A stretch of DNA of 64,000 nt from Parabacteroides merdae ATCC 43184. Its GTDB lineage: Bacteria > Bacteroidota > Bacteroidia > Bacteroidales > Tannerellaceae. Of this stretch, positions 27,001-34,785 are shown piece by piece (position 1 is the stretch's first letter; every line of letters begins with the position of its first letter). Location: positions 2,976,001 through 3,040,000 of the forward strand of contig NZ_CP102286.1 in NCBI RefSeq assembly GCF_025151215.1, read 5' to 3'. Both the position numbers and the translations under genes were made by a program. Below the pieces are notes generated by a model. It ran no database searches, was not told the DNA's origin, and was given only the letters and a program-made list of their open reading frames with translations.

Positions 27001-27500
27001 GCAAAGTCCATAGAAACAACTTCGGAGGCTTGTAAAGAGTTAGAAACATTGTAACGGCTGTTATACCAAATCCACTGTGTCAAAGCACCACCAACTTCAG
27101 CTGCATTACCTGAAACAGCAGAAGTAGATGTACCCGTTTCTTTTACTGCATTCTTCGGATCAAAAGAAAAAGTAGCACCTGTTGCCTTGTTTGTCATAAC
27201 AAAACGAGTAGCACCACCATCACCTGTCACATTAGCAGAAACCGTCCACAAAGCGGAATCAACTTTTGCCAAAGAATTCAATGAGTTTGCTGCAACCGAT
27301 TTAAAAGCGAGAGTTCCATCGGCAGTTTCTGTAACGCTTACAACATTAGTTGCCCCACTTCCTACGCCTAAAGCATAATACTTGGCCTGACGAATTTCAG
27401 GTTCACTAGAAAAAACCTGAGGATTAAACGTCTGCGCAGAAGCTCCGACACCAGAAGCCAGCAGAACACCGGCTACAAGAGTAGAAAACTTTTTGTTCAT
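24090..27500 (-). CDS. Large secreted surface protein with DUF6383/T9SS-like C-terminal domain; S-layer-like candidate
   Basis: An 1136-residue protein with a cleavable signal peptide (MNKKFSTLVAGVLLASGVGASAQ). The body shows no enzymatic motif. The last 70 residues (VTVIAQQGAVRVANAAGKK, VVSNILGQTVANTVI, VVVVAVEGEEAVKAIVK) have the layout of a T9SS type A sorting domain and match what I know as DUF6383 of Parabacteroides. I count 13 matches to the Bacteroidetes O-glycosylation motif D(S/T)(A/I/L/V/M/T), such as VDSAL, IDTLG, TDSLQ, ADSVA and NDSLV, so it should be heavily glycosylated. Phase-variable S-layer-like glycoproteins are known in P. distasonis. Its upstream region (27576-27798) looks like an invertible promoter set to OFF. 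PorU/PorV nearby would export it. Confidence 0.85.
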   Translation of the reverse strand: MNKKFSTLVAGVLLASGVGASAQTFNPQVFSSEPEIRQAKYYALGVGSGATNVVSVTETADGTLAFKSVAANSLNSLAKVDSALWTVSANVTGDGGATRFVMTNKATGATFSFDPKNAVKETGTSTSAVSGNAAEVGGALTQWIWYNSRYNVSNSLQASEVVSMDFAGGDSTLVIRVDAATNVIYAAKDSKQKLQSGTALQILTPGSWVMSAEDLNTKGDDVKYMQLSFAEDIDKNPFADKYQAQVLRSSGTPSSPYEVLRNKKGGYTPAQDEYLFLNKLNDEGELSYNYLRLDTSYYESTGASFKLYNQLTTSAAIMEKDAAGNLVTPVNGYNVIDTLGYNLPDDAFRFKFTKDLLTDSLQVESFSQFVELANAVAPKSQKGSEVTYWTMLNDDARVDDGISGSMATGFKPGVQNNTKLFTVLSHCTLVDEAKNVVTFYDDDVLAGRPVENHVNLLAYADGIDSDYASIADGVYTIKNVKTGEYYGVHIYDADSVAEYTGGDVIKNMNFNHIPAFQWVVIKKDHSALRAEISPVQVTNREFDAQNDYQIQLRKGTKDGQYKLNGVEVVFEPVSADAVADKHNGYKFLEDQDLDVNRYTFNYWHAYTADKYLNKNAEDSVLNVLTEDAGRFSIEAAQAAEFGYDVDARGANTYIPTLAQLERRLYTVSAPYGRKLYVNKEHQIMATTNPASTDAVTSFYFKENNEFTKGEDLTCYYALINNNGLNKAGVVDNDEDALLRAQVLTETRTSVFAIAKSDAPLYRRFNNTALGESATDGRDSLRFFENVRKEYLMDENNREGGLMDANVNYVGMWTANKATGLAFQIDTAVINRDNGDIKPQYLLSVAHNDFAGTDTIPCTEADGTHRDENGNLVDANHCIHAIPGKAAFERGKYVVSFADSAAANGYKKPYTDVTAGYVRVGFVEAIKQADTLWVLTDEFKALANDKIDFARLQAVNDSLVAAGATKIKNVLTGVNHKNYTWSFRYVNPEAAGNVEEEGNANKFLFESNNYDGEKIAPENGSWLKIQNGCVVLTKNPSYFSNAKTGGDGALIFNVENKEDDQLATDNEEIATSEVTVIAQQGAVRVANAAGKKVVVSNILGQTVANTVITSDNAVIAAPQGVVVVAVEGEEAVKAIVK

Positions 27501-27575
27501 AATCTAATAATTTAATTAATAATACTATATATAATGAAATTCAGTTCTATAAATCCCTCTTTGGGATCATCCTAT

Positions 27576-27615
27576 AAAATGACTAATGAAAACGTACGTT
27601 TTTTTTAGTCATTTT
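27576..27615. repeat. Palindromic repeat 1 of the putative invertible segment
   Basis: A 40-bp dyad centred at 27595/27596: AAAATGAC (27576-27583), AACGTACGTT (27591-27600), GTCATTTT (27608-27615). Confidence 0.75.
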
Positions 27616-27744
27616 GGGGGAGGGTTTAAATGGTTTGTGATAAAAAGGTGGTTTTTCGTACATGTTAAGCTATCTAATTGATAAGAAAGAATATAGAAAA
27701 AGAAAAATCTTTGAGGAAAGAATTGCAGGTTCAAAAAGTATATG

Positions 27745-27752
27745 TATTTTTG
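27745..27752 (+). promoter_or_regulatory. Promoter -7 element (TATTTTTG) inside the putative invertible segment
   Basis: TATTTTTG preceded by TTGC at 27723-27726 with an 18-base spacer. It points away from the minus-strand surface-protein gene, toward a stretch (27799-28100) where I see no gene. Confidence 0.6.
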
Positions 27753-27759
27753 TAGCTGA

Positions 27760-27798
27760 AAAATGACGAATTTAAACGTACGTTTTTTTAGTCATTTT
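27760..27798. repeat. Palindromic repeat 2 of the putative invertible segment
   Basis: A 39-bp copy: AAAATGAC (27760-27767), AACGTACGTT (27775-27784), GTCATTTT (27791-27798). The outer arms and core equal those of repeat 1; the left linker differs. Confidence 0.75.
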
Positions 27799-28102
27799 AT
27801 TTTAGGGACCTATCTTGTTGATATAAAATTAATTACATCCCATTTTTTACCTATTTTTACCCTCATAAACATACGTACGCGTGTACCTTTCAAGATCACA
27901 AGTACACCTAATAATCAATATATTACGAAATTGCCAAACTTGCAAAAAAGAGTTTTCCCGCAAAAAAACAAAAAAACATCACCTACGAGACAATATACAT
28001 ATCCTCAATATACATACAATTCCTACTTTTCATACCGAGAAAGGAGATCATTCAGCATGCACAACGCAAGAAAACTTCACAGTTGACATTGTGGCAACAA
28101 AA

Positions 28103-28136
28103 AAGCCTCCGATGAAAAAGATCCACCGGAAGCTTC
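28103..28136 (-). terminator. pepD terminator
   Basis: AAGCCTCCGATG pairs imperfectly with the CACCGGAAGCTT side; on the minus strand the hairpin is followed by TTTTTTGTT. It lies about 30 bases past the pepD stop. The 27799-28100 stretch before it is AT-rich and holds no supported gene. Confidence 0.6.
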
Positions 28137-28167
28137 CTATTATATTATTATATAATGTATATACGAA

Positions 28168-29622
28168 TCAGATTCTCGCAAGCGTCGTAACAATAAAGTC
28201 CCACGTACGGGCAACAGACGGAATGCTGACACGCTCGTCAGGAGAATGCGGATGCTGCAAGTCCGGACCGATAGAGATCATGTCCATATCAGGATAGGAT
28301 TCCTGAATGATACCGCATTCCAGACCGGCATGCATAACCTTAGCCTCCGGCTTCTTTCCGTACAAATCCAAATAAGCTTGCTGCATGATTTTCAGGATCG
28401 GCGAATCGATATTCGGCTGCCATCCGCCGTAACCATCCGAATATTCCACCTTCGCCCCGGCTAGAGAGAAAATACTTTCCAAACTCGAACAAACAGCTTC
28501 CTTGCGGCTCTCGGACGAACTGCGAACCAAAATTTGAATCTCGATCATTTCGTTCGAGGACTTGACGATTGCCAAGTTTGTAGACGATTCGACCGTACCC
28601 GGAAAATCGACCAGCATACTGATCACACCGTTCTGGCAACCTTCTATCGCATTGATCAGATCATCCTGAATCTCTTCCGGAATCAGAGTTGCCGGCATAT
28701 CGGTCATTTCGGCCGTAAAATTAATATTGTGTTCAATGCCCTTATATTCGTAGCGGTACATTTCCTGATAATCGGACACAAGCTCCCAAAGAGCTTCCAC
28801 ATTATCTCCAGGAATTGTTATTACGGCAAAAGCTTCACGCGGGATAGCGTTGCGCAACGAACCGCCGTCGACAGATGACAGACGAGCCCCATAATCGCGT
28901 ACGGCCTCTTTCAAAAAACGGAACATCAGCTTATTCGCATTCGCACGTCCCAAATGAATATCCACACCGGAGTGACCGCCTTTCAAGCCGGTCAGGCTGA
29001 TTTTCACGGCAACATCGCCCTCCGGAATATAAGTATCTTCCTTAAATTGCATGGAGACATTCAGATCGGCGCCACCAGCACAACCGACAAACAACTCGCC
29101 TTCTTCCTCTGAATCACAGTTCAACAGGATTTCCCCTTTCAGGAAACCCGGCTTCAAACCGACTGCGCCATCCATTCCCACTTCTTCGTTAATGGTAAAA
29201 AGGGCTTCCAGAGGACCGTGCGTCAATGTCTTGTCCGCCAGGACAGCCATAGCAAAAGCAGCACCCATACCGTTATCAGCACCCAATGTCGTTTCGCGTG
29301 CTTTCACCCAATCTCCATCTATATAAGCATCGATCGGATCAGTTAGAAAATCATGTTTTACCGAAGAGTTCTTCTGCGGAACCATATCGAGGTGAGACTG
29401 CATGGTCACGGTTTTGTGTCCTTCCATTCCCGGAGAAGCCGGTTTACGAATCAAAACGTTTCCCACTTCGTCCTGCAAAGTTTCCAATCCCAATCCTTTA
29501 CCAAAAGCTACCATAAAACGGGTTACAGCCTCCATATGTCCGGTCGGACGAGGGATTTGCGTAAGGTCATAGAAATAACCCCAAACTGGCTGCGGAGAAA
29601 GATTTTTGATTTCTGCGGACAT
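28168..29622 (-). CDS. pepD: Aminoacyl-histidine dipeptidase (peptidase M20C)
   Basis: Zinc-dependent cytosolic dipeptidase (Xaa-His type), 484 residues. M20 metal and catalytic motifs are complete: MQSHLDMVPQ, LGADNGMGAAF, TINEEVGMDGA (catalytic Glu pair) and LNCDSEEEG, with HAGLECGIIQ near the C terminus. The middle part is the lid/dimerisation domain (VAVKISLTGLKGGHSGVDI). The N terminus MSAEIKNLSPQPVWGYFYDLTQIPRPTG is characteristic. It has its own terminator and is separated from the flippase-like gene by a repeat-rich spacer. Confidence 0.96.
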   Translation of the reverse strand: MSAEIKNLSPQPVWGYFYDLTQIPRPTGHMEAVTRFMVAFGKGLGLETLQDEVGNVLIRKPASPGMEGHKTVTMQSHLDMVPQKNSSVKHDFLTDPIDAYIDGDWVKARETTLGADNGMGAAFAMAVLADKTLTHGPLEALFTINEEVGMDGAVGLKPGFLKGEILLNCDSEEEGELFVGCAGGADLNVSMQFKEDTYIPEGDVAVKISLTGLKGGHSGVDIHLGRANANKLMFRFLKEAVRDYGARLSSVDGGSLRNAIPREAFAVITIPGDNVEALWELVSDYQEMYRYEYKGIEHNINFTAEMTDMPATLIPEEIQDDLINAIEGCQNGVISMLVDFPGTVESSTNLAIVKSSNEMIEIQILVRSSSESRKEAVCSSLESIFSLAGAKVEYSDGYGGWQPNIDSPILKIMQQAYLDLYGKKPEAKVMHAGLECGIIQESYPDMDMISIGPDLQHPHSPDERVSIPSVARTWDFIVTTLARI

Positions 29623-29637
29623 AAATAAAACTGCGTT

Positions 29638-29758
29638 TTAATTGACAATTGACAACTTAATCAATGAACAATTGACAATTAGGTTAATAATTAATGTTAT
29701 ATATCGAATGGACAACCGGGCATTTAATTGTCAATTGTCAATTGTCCATTGTCAATTC
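29638..29758. repeat. AATTGTC/GACAATT repeat cluster
   Basis: Runs of ATTGACAATTGAC on the left (about 29641-29681) and of its complement GTCAATTGTCAATTGTC on the right (about 29728-29757) form a long imperfect inverted repeat. The right arm encodes the last residues of the flippase-like protein. A related run is at 43610-43652. Confidence 0.7.
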
Positions 29759-30740
29759 CTTTGTTTACAAAAGGTAGCGCCACCACACCAAACAGTCCCG
29801 TAATTCCGAGCCAGGCAGTTTGCACCGTATGCACCACCAGAGCAAAAGCCGCAGCATCGGTTTCTTTTACTCCGAAGCACATCAAAGTGGCGATCACCAT
29901 AAAATGCCACGGACCAATCCCCCCCTGCACGGGTACCGCCACAGCGATACTACTCATCGTAAAAGCGATCAGACCGACCGTCACACCCAAATCACGGGTA
30001 AAATCGAAAGCATAGAAAGTGATGTAGAAATACAGGAAATATCCTGTCCAGATCAACAGGGTTTGAATAACGAAAAGACCTTTACGCTTCATCAGCCAGA
30101 TGCTCTTCATTCCATCCCAGACGTTCTGCAACATCGACTTTGCTTTCTTGACCAGCGTAAAGTTACTCATATATGTGAATATAAACCAAATTCCGGCAAT
30201 AAAAATTACGCCGGCCACATAAATCCATATCGAGTTGAACATGGACTGAAAACCATCCAGCAACGCAGGGTTCTTCGCAAAGAAACTATGGAAAAAATCA
30301 AAATTGAAGATAATGATGGACATTGTGATCAGCCCGACCATGATGGTATCGCTCACACGGTCGATCAGCAGCGTCCCCAACAGGCGGGTAAACGGGATCT
30401 TGTCATATTTGGTTATCATCCCGCAACGCCAGACTTCACCGACACGTGGTAGCACAAGGTTCACAGCATAATTCCCCAACACAGCATAAATCACATTGCA
30501 GGTCTTCACCTTATCACCTAACGAACGAATCAGCAGTCCCCAACGCAATCCCCGGACAATATTGGCTCCCAAGCCAAACAAAAGGGAAAAAAGAATAATC
30601 TCATAGCGGACCCCCTTACGAATCACATTCCAGATCTCGCCAATATCCATCTTACTGTATAGATACCAAAGGAGTAAACAACCGAATGCAAGCGGGAGAA
30701 TTATCTTGAGAAACGTGCGTAGAATTGCTTTAAAATCCAT
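29724..30740 (-). CDS. Flippase-like integral membrane protein (UPF0104/LPG synthase TM-domain family)
   Basis: A 338-residue protein with about eight membrane helices, of the family that includes the flippase-like membrane domain of MprF (lysylphosphatidylglycerol synthase) and UPF0104 proteins. Typical segments are GLGANIVRGLRWGLLIRSLG, VNLVLPRVGEVWRCGMITKYD and the family signature region PVQGGIGPWHFMV near residue 275. No soluble aminoacyl-transfer domain is fused, so it is probably a lipid or glycolipid transporter; the substrate is unknown. The final residues (KGIDNGQLTIDN) are encoded by the adjacent AATTGTC repeat. It is divergent from rsmA. Confidence 0.85.
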   Translation of the reverse strand: MDFKAILRTFLKIILPLAFGCLLLWYLYSKMDIGEIWNVIRKGVRYEIILFSLLFGLGANIVRGLRWGLLIRSLGDKVKTCNVIYAVLGNYAVNLVLPRVGEVWRCGMITKYDKIPFTRLLGTLLIDRVSDTIMVGLITMSIIIFNFDFFHSFFAKNPALLDGFQSMFNSIWIYVAGVIFIAGIWFIFTYMSNFTLVKKAKSMLQNVWDGMKSIWLMKRKGLFVIQTLLIWTGYFLYFYITFYAFDFTRDLGVTVGLIAFTMSSIAVAVPVQGGIGPWHFMVIATLMCFGVKETDAAAFALVVHTVQTAWLGITGLFGVVALPFVNKGIDNGQLTIDN

Positions 30741-30770
30741 TATACGTAGATGACTTTAAATTATTTGTTG

Positions 30771-30778
30771 TATTTTTG
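30771..30778 (+). promoter_or_regulatory. rsmA promoter -7 element (TATTTTTG)
   Basis: TATTTTTG lies 58 bases before ATG 30837. It falls inside the longer open frame (from 30750), which supports the later start. Confidence 0.6.
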
Positions 30779-30836
30779 TACGCCTGCAAAGATAAGCATT
30801 ATATTTAAATACGAACACATTACACCAAAGAAGTGG

Positions 30837-31622
30837 ATGAGATTAGTTAAGCCCAAAAAAGCATTAGGACAACATTTCCTGAAAGATCTGCAAATAGCTG
30901 AGCGTATTGCAGATACATTGTCCGATTACAAGCAGTTACCTGTACTGGAAATTGGCCCAGGGATGGGCGTCCTCACCCAATTCTTACTGGAAAAAGGACA
31001 CGATCTGACAGTAGTGGAGCTGGATATGGAATCGGTCGATTACCTGGAACAGAACTTTCCCGTCTTGGAAGGCAAGATTTTGGCCGAAGACTTTCTGCGT
31101 CTGGATCTCGGCAAGTTGTTTCCGGACCAGTTTTGTGTGATTGGCAATTATCCTTATAATATATCCAGTCAGATATTTTTCAAAGTGCTCGACTACAAGG
31201 AACATATTCCCTGCTGTTCGGGTATGATACAGAAAGAGGTGGCCGAACGTCTTGCTGCCGGTCCGGGTAGTAAGACATACGGCATCCTGAGCGTCCTGCT
31301 ACAGGCCTGGTACGAAGTGGAATATCTGTTTACAGTCAGCGAGAATGTATTCGATCCGCCTCCAAAGGTCAAGAGTGCGGTGATACGGATGGTGCGCAAT
31401 GACCGAAAATCGTTGGGATGTGACGAGAAGCTTTTCAAGACGGTTGTCAAAACCTCGTTCAACCAACGTCGCAAAACATTGCGCAACTCCATGAAACCTC
31501 TGCTGGGTAAGGATTGTCCCGATTATTCGCTCCCGATCTTTAACAAACGACCGGAACAGCTTTCCGTAGAGCAGTTCGTGGAACTGACGCTGATAACGGA
31601 GCGAAACTTAAAAGATTTATGA
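30837..31622 (+). CDS. rsmA: 16S rRNA dimethyladenosine transferase (KsgA)
   Basis: Dimethylates two adjacent adenosines near the 3' end of 16S rRNA. I chose ATG 30837 (261 residues, MRLVKPKKALGQHFLKD), because KKALGQHFL is the standard KsgA N terminus and the upstream frame includes the promoter. The SAM-binding motif is LEIGPGMGVLTQ near residue 38, and motif IV is GNYPYNISSQIFF, with QKEVAERL after it. The C-terminal helical domain carries KTSFNQRRKTLRNS. The next gene, mgtE, follows after an 80-base spacer with repeats. Confidence 0.96.
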   Translation: MRLVKPKKALGQHFLKDLQIAERIADTLSDYKQLPVLEIGPGMGVLTQFLLEKGHDLTVVELDMESVDYLEQNFPVLEGKILAEDFLRLDLGKLFPDQFCVIGNYPYNISSQIFFKVLDYKEHIPCCSGMIQKEVAERLAAGPGSKTYGILSVLLQAWYEVEYLFTVSENVFDPPPKVKSAVIRMVRNDRKSLGCDEKLFKTVVKTSFNQRRKTLRNSMKPLLGKDCPDYSLPIFNKRPEQLSVEQFVELTLITERNLKDL

Positions 31623-31623
31623 T

Positions 31624-31692
31624 TTCAGATTTATGATTTATGACTTATGGAGCTTGTATTGTTTCACAAATCATAAATCATAAATCCTAAAT
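31624..31692. repeat. AAATCATAAATC inverted-repeat cluster between rsmA and mgtE
   Basis: GATTTATGATTTATGA on the left and TCATAAATCATAAATC on the right form a hairpin around a central GAGCTTGTATTG. The same repeat type occurs at 42765-42831 and 46575-46658. Confidence 0.65.
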
Positions 31693-31702
31693 TCTCCAAA
31701 GC

Positions 31703-33052
31703 ATGATTGAACTGACGAAAGAATATATAGACCATCTAAAAGACATCATCACGGAGAAGGATGATGCTAAGATTAAGGAGATACTGGACGAACTGTATCC
31801 GGCGGACATAGCCGAACTGTACCAGGAGCTTGATTTGCAAGAGGCTATCTACCTCTATCTGCTGATGGATGGTGAAAAGGCAGCGGATGTTCTGATGGAA
31901 CTGGATGAAGAAGACCGTCACAAGTTGCTGAAAGAACTTCCGAACGAACTGATTGCCAAACGCTTCGTGGACAATATGGAGACCGACGACGCTGTAGACC
32001 TGATGCGTGAGTTGGACGAAGATACCCAGGAAGAGATTCTTTCGCACATCGAAGACGTAGAGCAGGCGGGCGACATCGTCGACCTCTTGAAATACGATGA
32101 AGACACTGCCGGTGGATTGATGGGTACCGAAATGATCGTGGTGAACGAGAATTGGAGTATGCCCAAATGTATCGACGAGATGCGCAAGCAAGCTGAAGAC
32201 ATGGATGAGATCTATTACGTCTATGTAGTTGACGATGATGAGCGCCTTCGCGGAGTCCTCCCCCTGCAGAAGCTGATCACTAATCCTTCCGTCTCGAAGA
32301 TCAAGCATGTGATGAAGAAAGACCCGATCTCCGTCCGCGACAGTGACAGTATCGAAGAGGTGACCGAGACGATCGAAAAATATGACCTGGTCGCCCTACC
32401 TGTTATCGACAGCATCGGGCGTCTCGTCGGACGTATCACCATCGACGATGTCATGGATGAAGTCCGCGAACAGCACGAACGTGACTACCAGTTGGCATCC
32501 GGTATCTCGCAGGATGTGGAAACTTCGGATAATGTCTTCACCCAAACGGCCGCCCGCCTTCCTTGGCTCCTGATCGGTATGATAGGCGGAATAGGGAACT
32601 CTCTGATCTTAGGTAATTTTGAAGGAAATTTTGCCGTCAACCCCAAGATGGCGCTGTTTATTCCGTTGATTGGAGGAACAGGTGGAAATGTCGGCATCCA
32701 GTCTTCCGCCATCGTGGTACAAGGCCTGGCCAACAACAGTTTGAAGGAAGGAAACATTCTGCCTCAGATCTTGAAAGAGTCTGTCGTTTCACTGATTAAC
32801 GCCAGCATCATCAGTTTAGTCGTATTTATCTATAATTTCTTTATGTTAGGCGACAGAGGCATCACCGCTTCGGTTTCCTTAAGCTTGTTTGCGGTCGTGA
32901 TGTTCGCCAGTGTCTTCGGAACACTGGTCCCCATGACTCTCGATAAACTGAAGATCGACCCTGCTTTGGCCACCGGACCGTTTATCACCATCACAAACGA
33001 CATTATAGGTATGATGATCTACATGTTCATTACGTCTGCACTGGCTGGATAA
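31703..33052 (+). CDS. mgtE: Magnesium transporter MgtE
   Basis: Inner-membrane magnesium channel gated by cytosolic magnesium, 449 residues. The N-terminal MgtE_N superhelix is about residues 1-130 (PADIAELYQELDLQEA, DRHKLLKELP, EILSHIEDVEQAGDIVDLL). Two CBS domains follow at about 135-255 (AGGLMGTEMIVV, DPISVRDSDSIEEVTE). The membrane domain starts near 285 with RLPWLLIGMIGG and contains FIPLIGGTGGNVGIQSSAIV, the conserved pore region, then further helices to the end. It probably has its own transcription unit or follows rsmA. Confidence 0.95.
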   Translation: MIELTKEYIDHLKDIITEKDDAKIKEILDELYPADIAELYQELDLQEAIYLYLLMDGEKAADVLMELDEEDRHKLLKELPNELIAKRFVDNMETDDAVDLMRELDEDTQEEILSHIEDVEQAGDIVDLLKYDEDTAGGLMGTEMIVVNENWSMPKCIDEMRKQAEDMDEIYYVYVVDDDERLRGVLPLQKLITNPSVSKIKHVMKKDPISVRDSDSIEEVTETIEKYDLVALPVIDSIGRLVGRITIDDVMDEVREQHERDYQLASGISQDVETSDNVFTQTAARLPWLLIGMIGGIGNSLILGNFEGNFAVNPKMALFIPLIGGTGGNVGIQSSAIVVQGLANNSLKEGNILPQILKESVVSLINASIISLVVFIYNFFMLGDRGITASVSLSLFAVVMFASVFGTLVPMTLDKLKIDPALATGPFITITNDIIGMMIYMFITSALAG

Positions 33053-33056
33053 GCAA

Positions 33057-33096
33057 AAAAACAATCTCTTCCCCTTTCAGAAAAGAGATTGTTTTT
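33057..33096. terminator. Bidirectional terminator between mgtE and susD
   Basis: AAAACAATCTCTT and AAGAGATTGTTTTT pair around CCCCTTTCAG; A-runs and T-runs on both sides suit termination in both directions between convergent genes. Confidence 0.8.
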
Positions 33097-33108
33097 CCAC
33101 ACCAGACA

Positions 33109-34767
33109 TCACCAACCCGTGGGCTGTTTGATATTCGGATTAGCGGTTACTTCTTGCTGATGTAAAGGCCATGAATCGAATTTCGGGAAAACACAATTAC
33201 GTGTTTCAATCGTCACATAAGAACCCTCATTAGGATTCCATGCTCCATAAATTGTACCTTGATTCGTTTCATTCCCGATTCCCCAACGACGAATATCGTC
33301 ATAACGCTTTCCTTCGAATGCAAACTCGATACGACGTTCACGGCGATACAATTCACGTACCTTCTCTTGAGTATTATACACAGACTTATCCATATTTGGC
33401 ATTCCAGCACGATTTCGAATCATATTAATATATTTCTCCACATCCGGATTTTGCCAGTCTCCTGTTTCAATCAGACACTCCACATAATCCATCAGGACTT
33501 CGGCATACCGATAAATCATAAAGTCAAGTGTTCCTCGTCCCGTAGCTCGATCTTGTTCATCCAAGTATTTTTTCAACATATATCCAGAACGCGAGGCTCC
33601 TGTTTTTCCAACAAAATCACTACTGTTAGGATCAAACGGATGATAAACATAATTAGAAATGGAAGTGCTGTCTTCTGGCATCATCACAGTTGCATACAAA
33701 CGGGGATCCCGCGCTTTATATAAAGGATTCCGTTCATACTGTAAACGTTCTTCAGCCGAAAGAGACTGAATCGTTTTTCCATCAATCGTCTCATAAACGT
33801 CAACCAATGACTTCAACGGGGCACTTACACCTTGCCCCCCCATGACTGTCCCCATATTACGGAACCAAATATCATTGCATCCCTGGTCTCTAAATAATAT
33901 TCTTTCCTTATTTTGTTCGCCGAGATAACGGAACAAATCCCGATAATTCCTGCCTGGATCATTATCCTGAGAAGATGTATAATACAGTTCAAATTCCCCT
34001 GAATCGATCAACGCCTTTGCTGCTGCTTTTGCCTGCTCATATTGTTTAAATTGCAGGTTGACATCCATTTTTAATGCTAAAGCGATCGATCTGGACATTC
34101 TACTCCGACGCCCTTCATCCCAAACGAACGGCAGATCTTCTGAATTTATAACCATATCCAATTCACGATTGATAAAATCCAGACATTCTTGTACCGTATT
34201 ACGCGCCAAGTAAATATCACTTGGATTCAAAGCATGATCCACGATAGGAATCCCGTCATGCCGTCCATAATAATTCAGCAGGCGGATGTGATACCAAGCA
34301 CGCCACACACGTGCTTCCGCTTTCATACGTGCTCTTTCCGATTCATCTGCAAAATAGGCATTATCAACATGTTCCAAGAATCGGCAACACCGACGAATAT
34401 AAGTATAACTATTAGACCACTGATCTAAAACAACTTCCCAACTTGTTGGATCATTGTTTTTAGTAGGAGGTACCAAAGAGCCATTTCCTAATTGAACTAT
34501 ACGTTGATCAAAATTAGCAAAGAAATACATGTTGTCTGTAGCACCCTCCAAAAACATCAATCCTAACTCTGTCTCAGACTGCCCTCCTTTCATCCATAAC
34601 TTACATTGTCCTAAAGCATTTTCACATTCATTCATCGTTTCCCAAAACTTATCATCTGATATTTCAGTCGGATGATTACGTGTTAAAAAATCTTCACATC
34701 CACAACAACTTATCATTACGGCAATCAGACAGATTACCTTCATTATTTTCTTACTATATTTTTTCAT
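33109..34767 (-). CDS. SusD/RagB family glycan-binding lipoprotein
   Basis: Outer-membrane surface lipoprotein that forms the lid of the SusC transporter and binds the incoming glycan, 552 residues. The N terminus has a hydrophobic signal ending in a Cys-rich stretch (MISCCGCEDFL) as lipid anchor site. SusD features are the tetratricopeptide-like helices (AEARVWRAWYHIRLLNYYG, SIALALKMDVNLQFKQYEQAKAAA) and the C-terminal RRIEFAFEGKRYDDIRRWG with IKQPTGW at the end. It follows susC by 18 bases. No glycosidase is adjacent, so its ligand cannot be guessed from neighbours. Confidence 0.95.
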   Translation of the reverse strand: MKKYSKKIMKVICLIAVMISCCGCEDFLTRNHPTEISDDKFWETMNECENALGQCKLWMKGGQSETELGLMFLEGATDNMYFFANFDQRIVQLGNGSLVPPTKNNDPTSWEVVLDQWSNSYTYIRRCCRFLEHVDNAYFADESERARMKAEARVWRAWYHIRLLNYYGRHDGIPIVDHALNPSDIYLARNTVQECLDFINRELDMVINSEDLPFVWDEGRRSRMSRSIALALKMDVNLQFKQYEQAKAAAKALIDSGEFELYYTSSQDNDPGRNYRDLFRYLGEQNKERILFRDQGCNDIWFRNMGTVMGGQGVSAPLKSLVDVYETIDGKTIQSLSAEERLQYERNPLYKARDPRLYATVMMPEDSTSISNYVYHPFDPNSSDFVGKTGASRSGYMLKKYLDEQDRATGRGTLDFMIYRYAEVLMDYVECLIETGDWQNPDVEKYINMIRNRAGMPNMDKSVYNTQEKVRELYRRERRIEFAFEGKRYDDIRRWGIGNETNQGTIYGAWNPNEGSYVTIETRNCVFPKFDSWPLHQQEVTANPNIKQPTGW

Positions 34768-34785
34768 CTTTACTTTATCATTATA

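Larger units (their letters stand above)
27576..27798. promoter_or_regulatory. Putative invertible promoter segment upstream of the surface-protein gene (Mpi-like)
   Basis: The segment is bounded by two palindromic repeats: 27576-27615 and 27760-27798. Each reads AAAATGAC, 7 bases, AACGTACGTT, 6-7 bases ending TTA, GTCATTTT. The core AAACGTACGT fits ARACGTWCGT, the consensus I recall for sites inverted by the Bacteroides serine recombinase Mpi. Between them a plus-strand promoter (27745-27752) points away from the gene at 27500; no good minus-strand promoter is seen. Inverting the segment would put the -7 element at 27622-27629, reading into the gene with a leader of about 115 bases. No recombinase gene is in the window. 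Confidence 0.65.

Noticed and set aside
27763..28297. Plus-strand frames of 107 and 138 codons downstream of the outward promoter
   Set aside because: They overlap palindromic repeat 2, the pepD terminator or the pepD gene, and show low-complexity basic/aromatic sequence. The promoter facing them is better explained as an inverted promoter.
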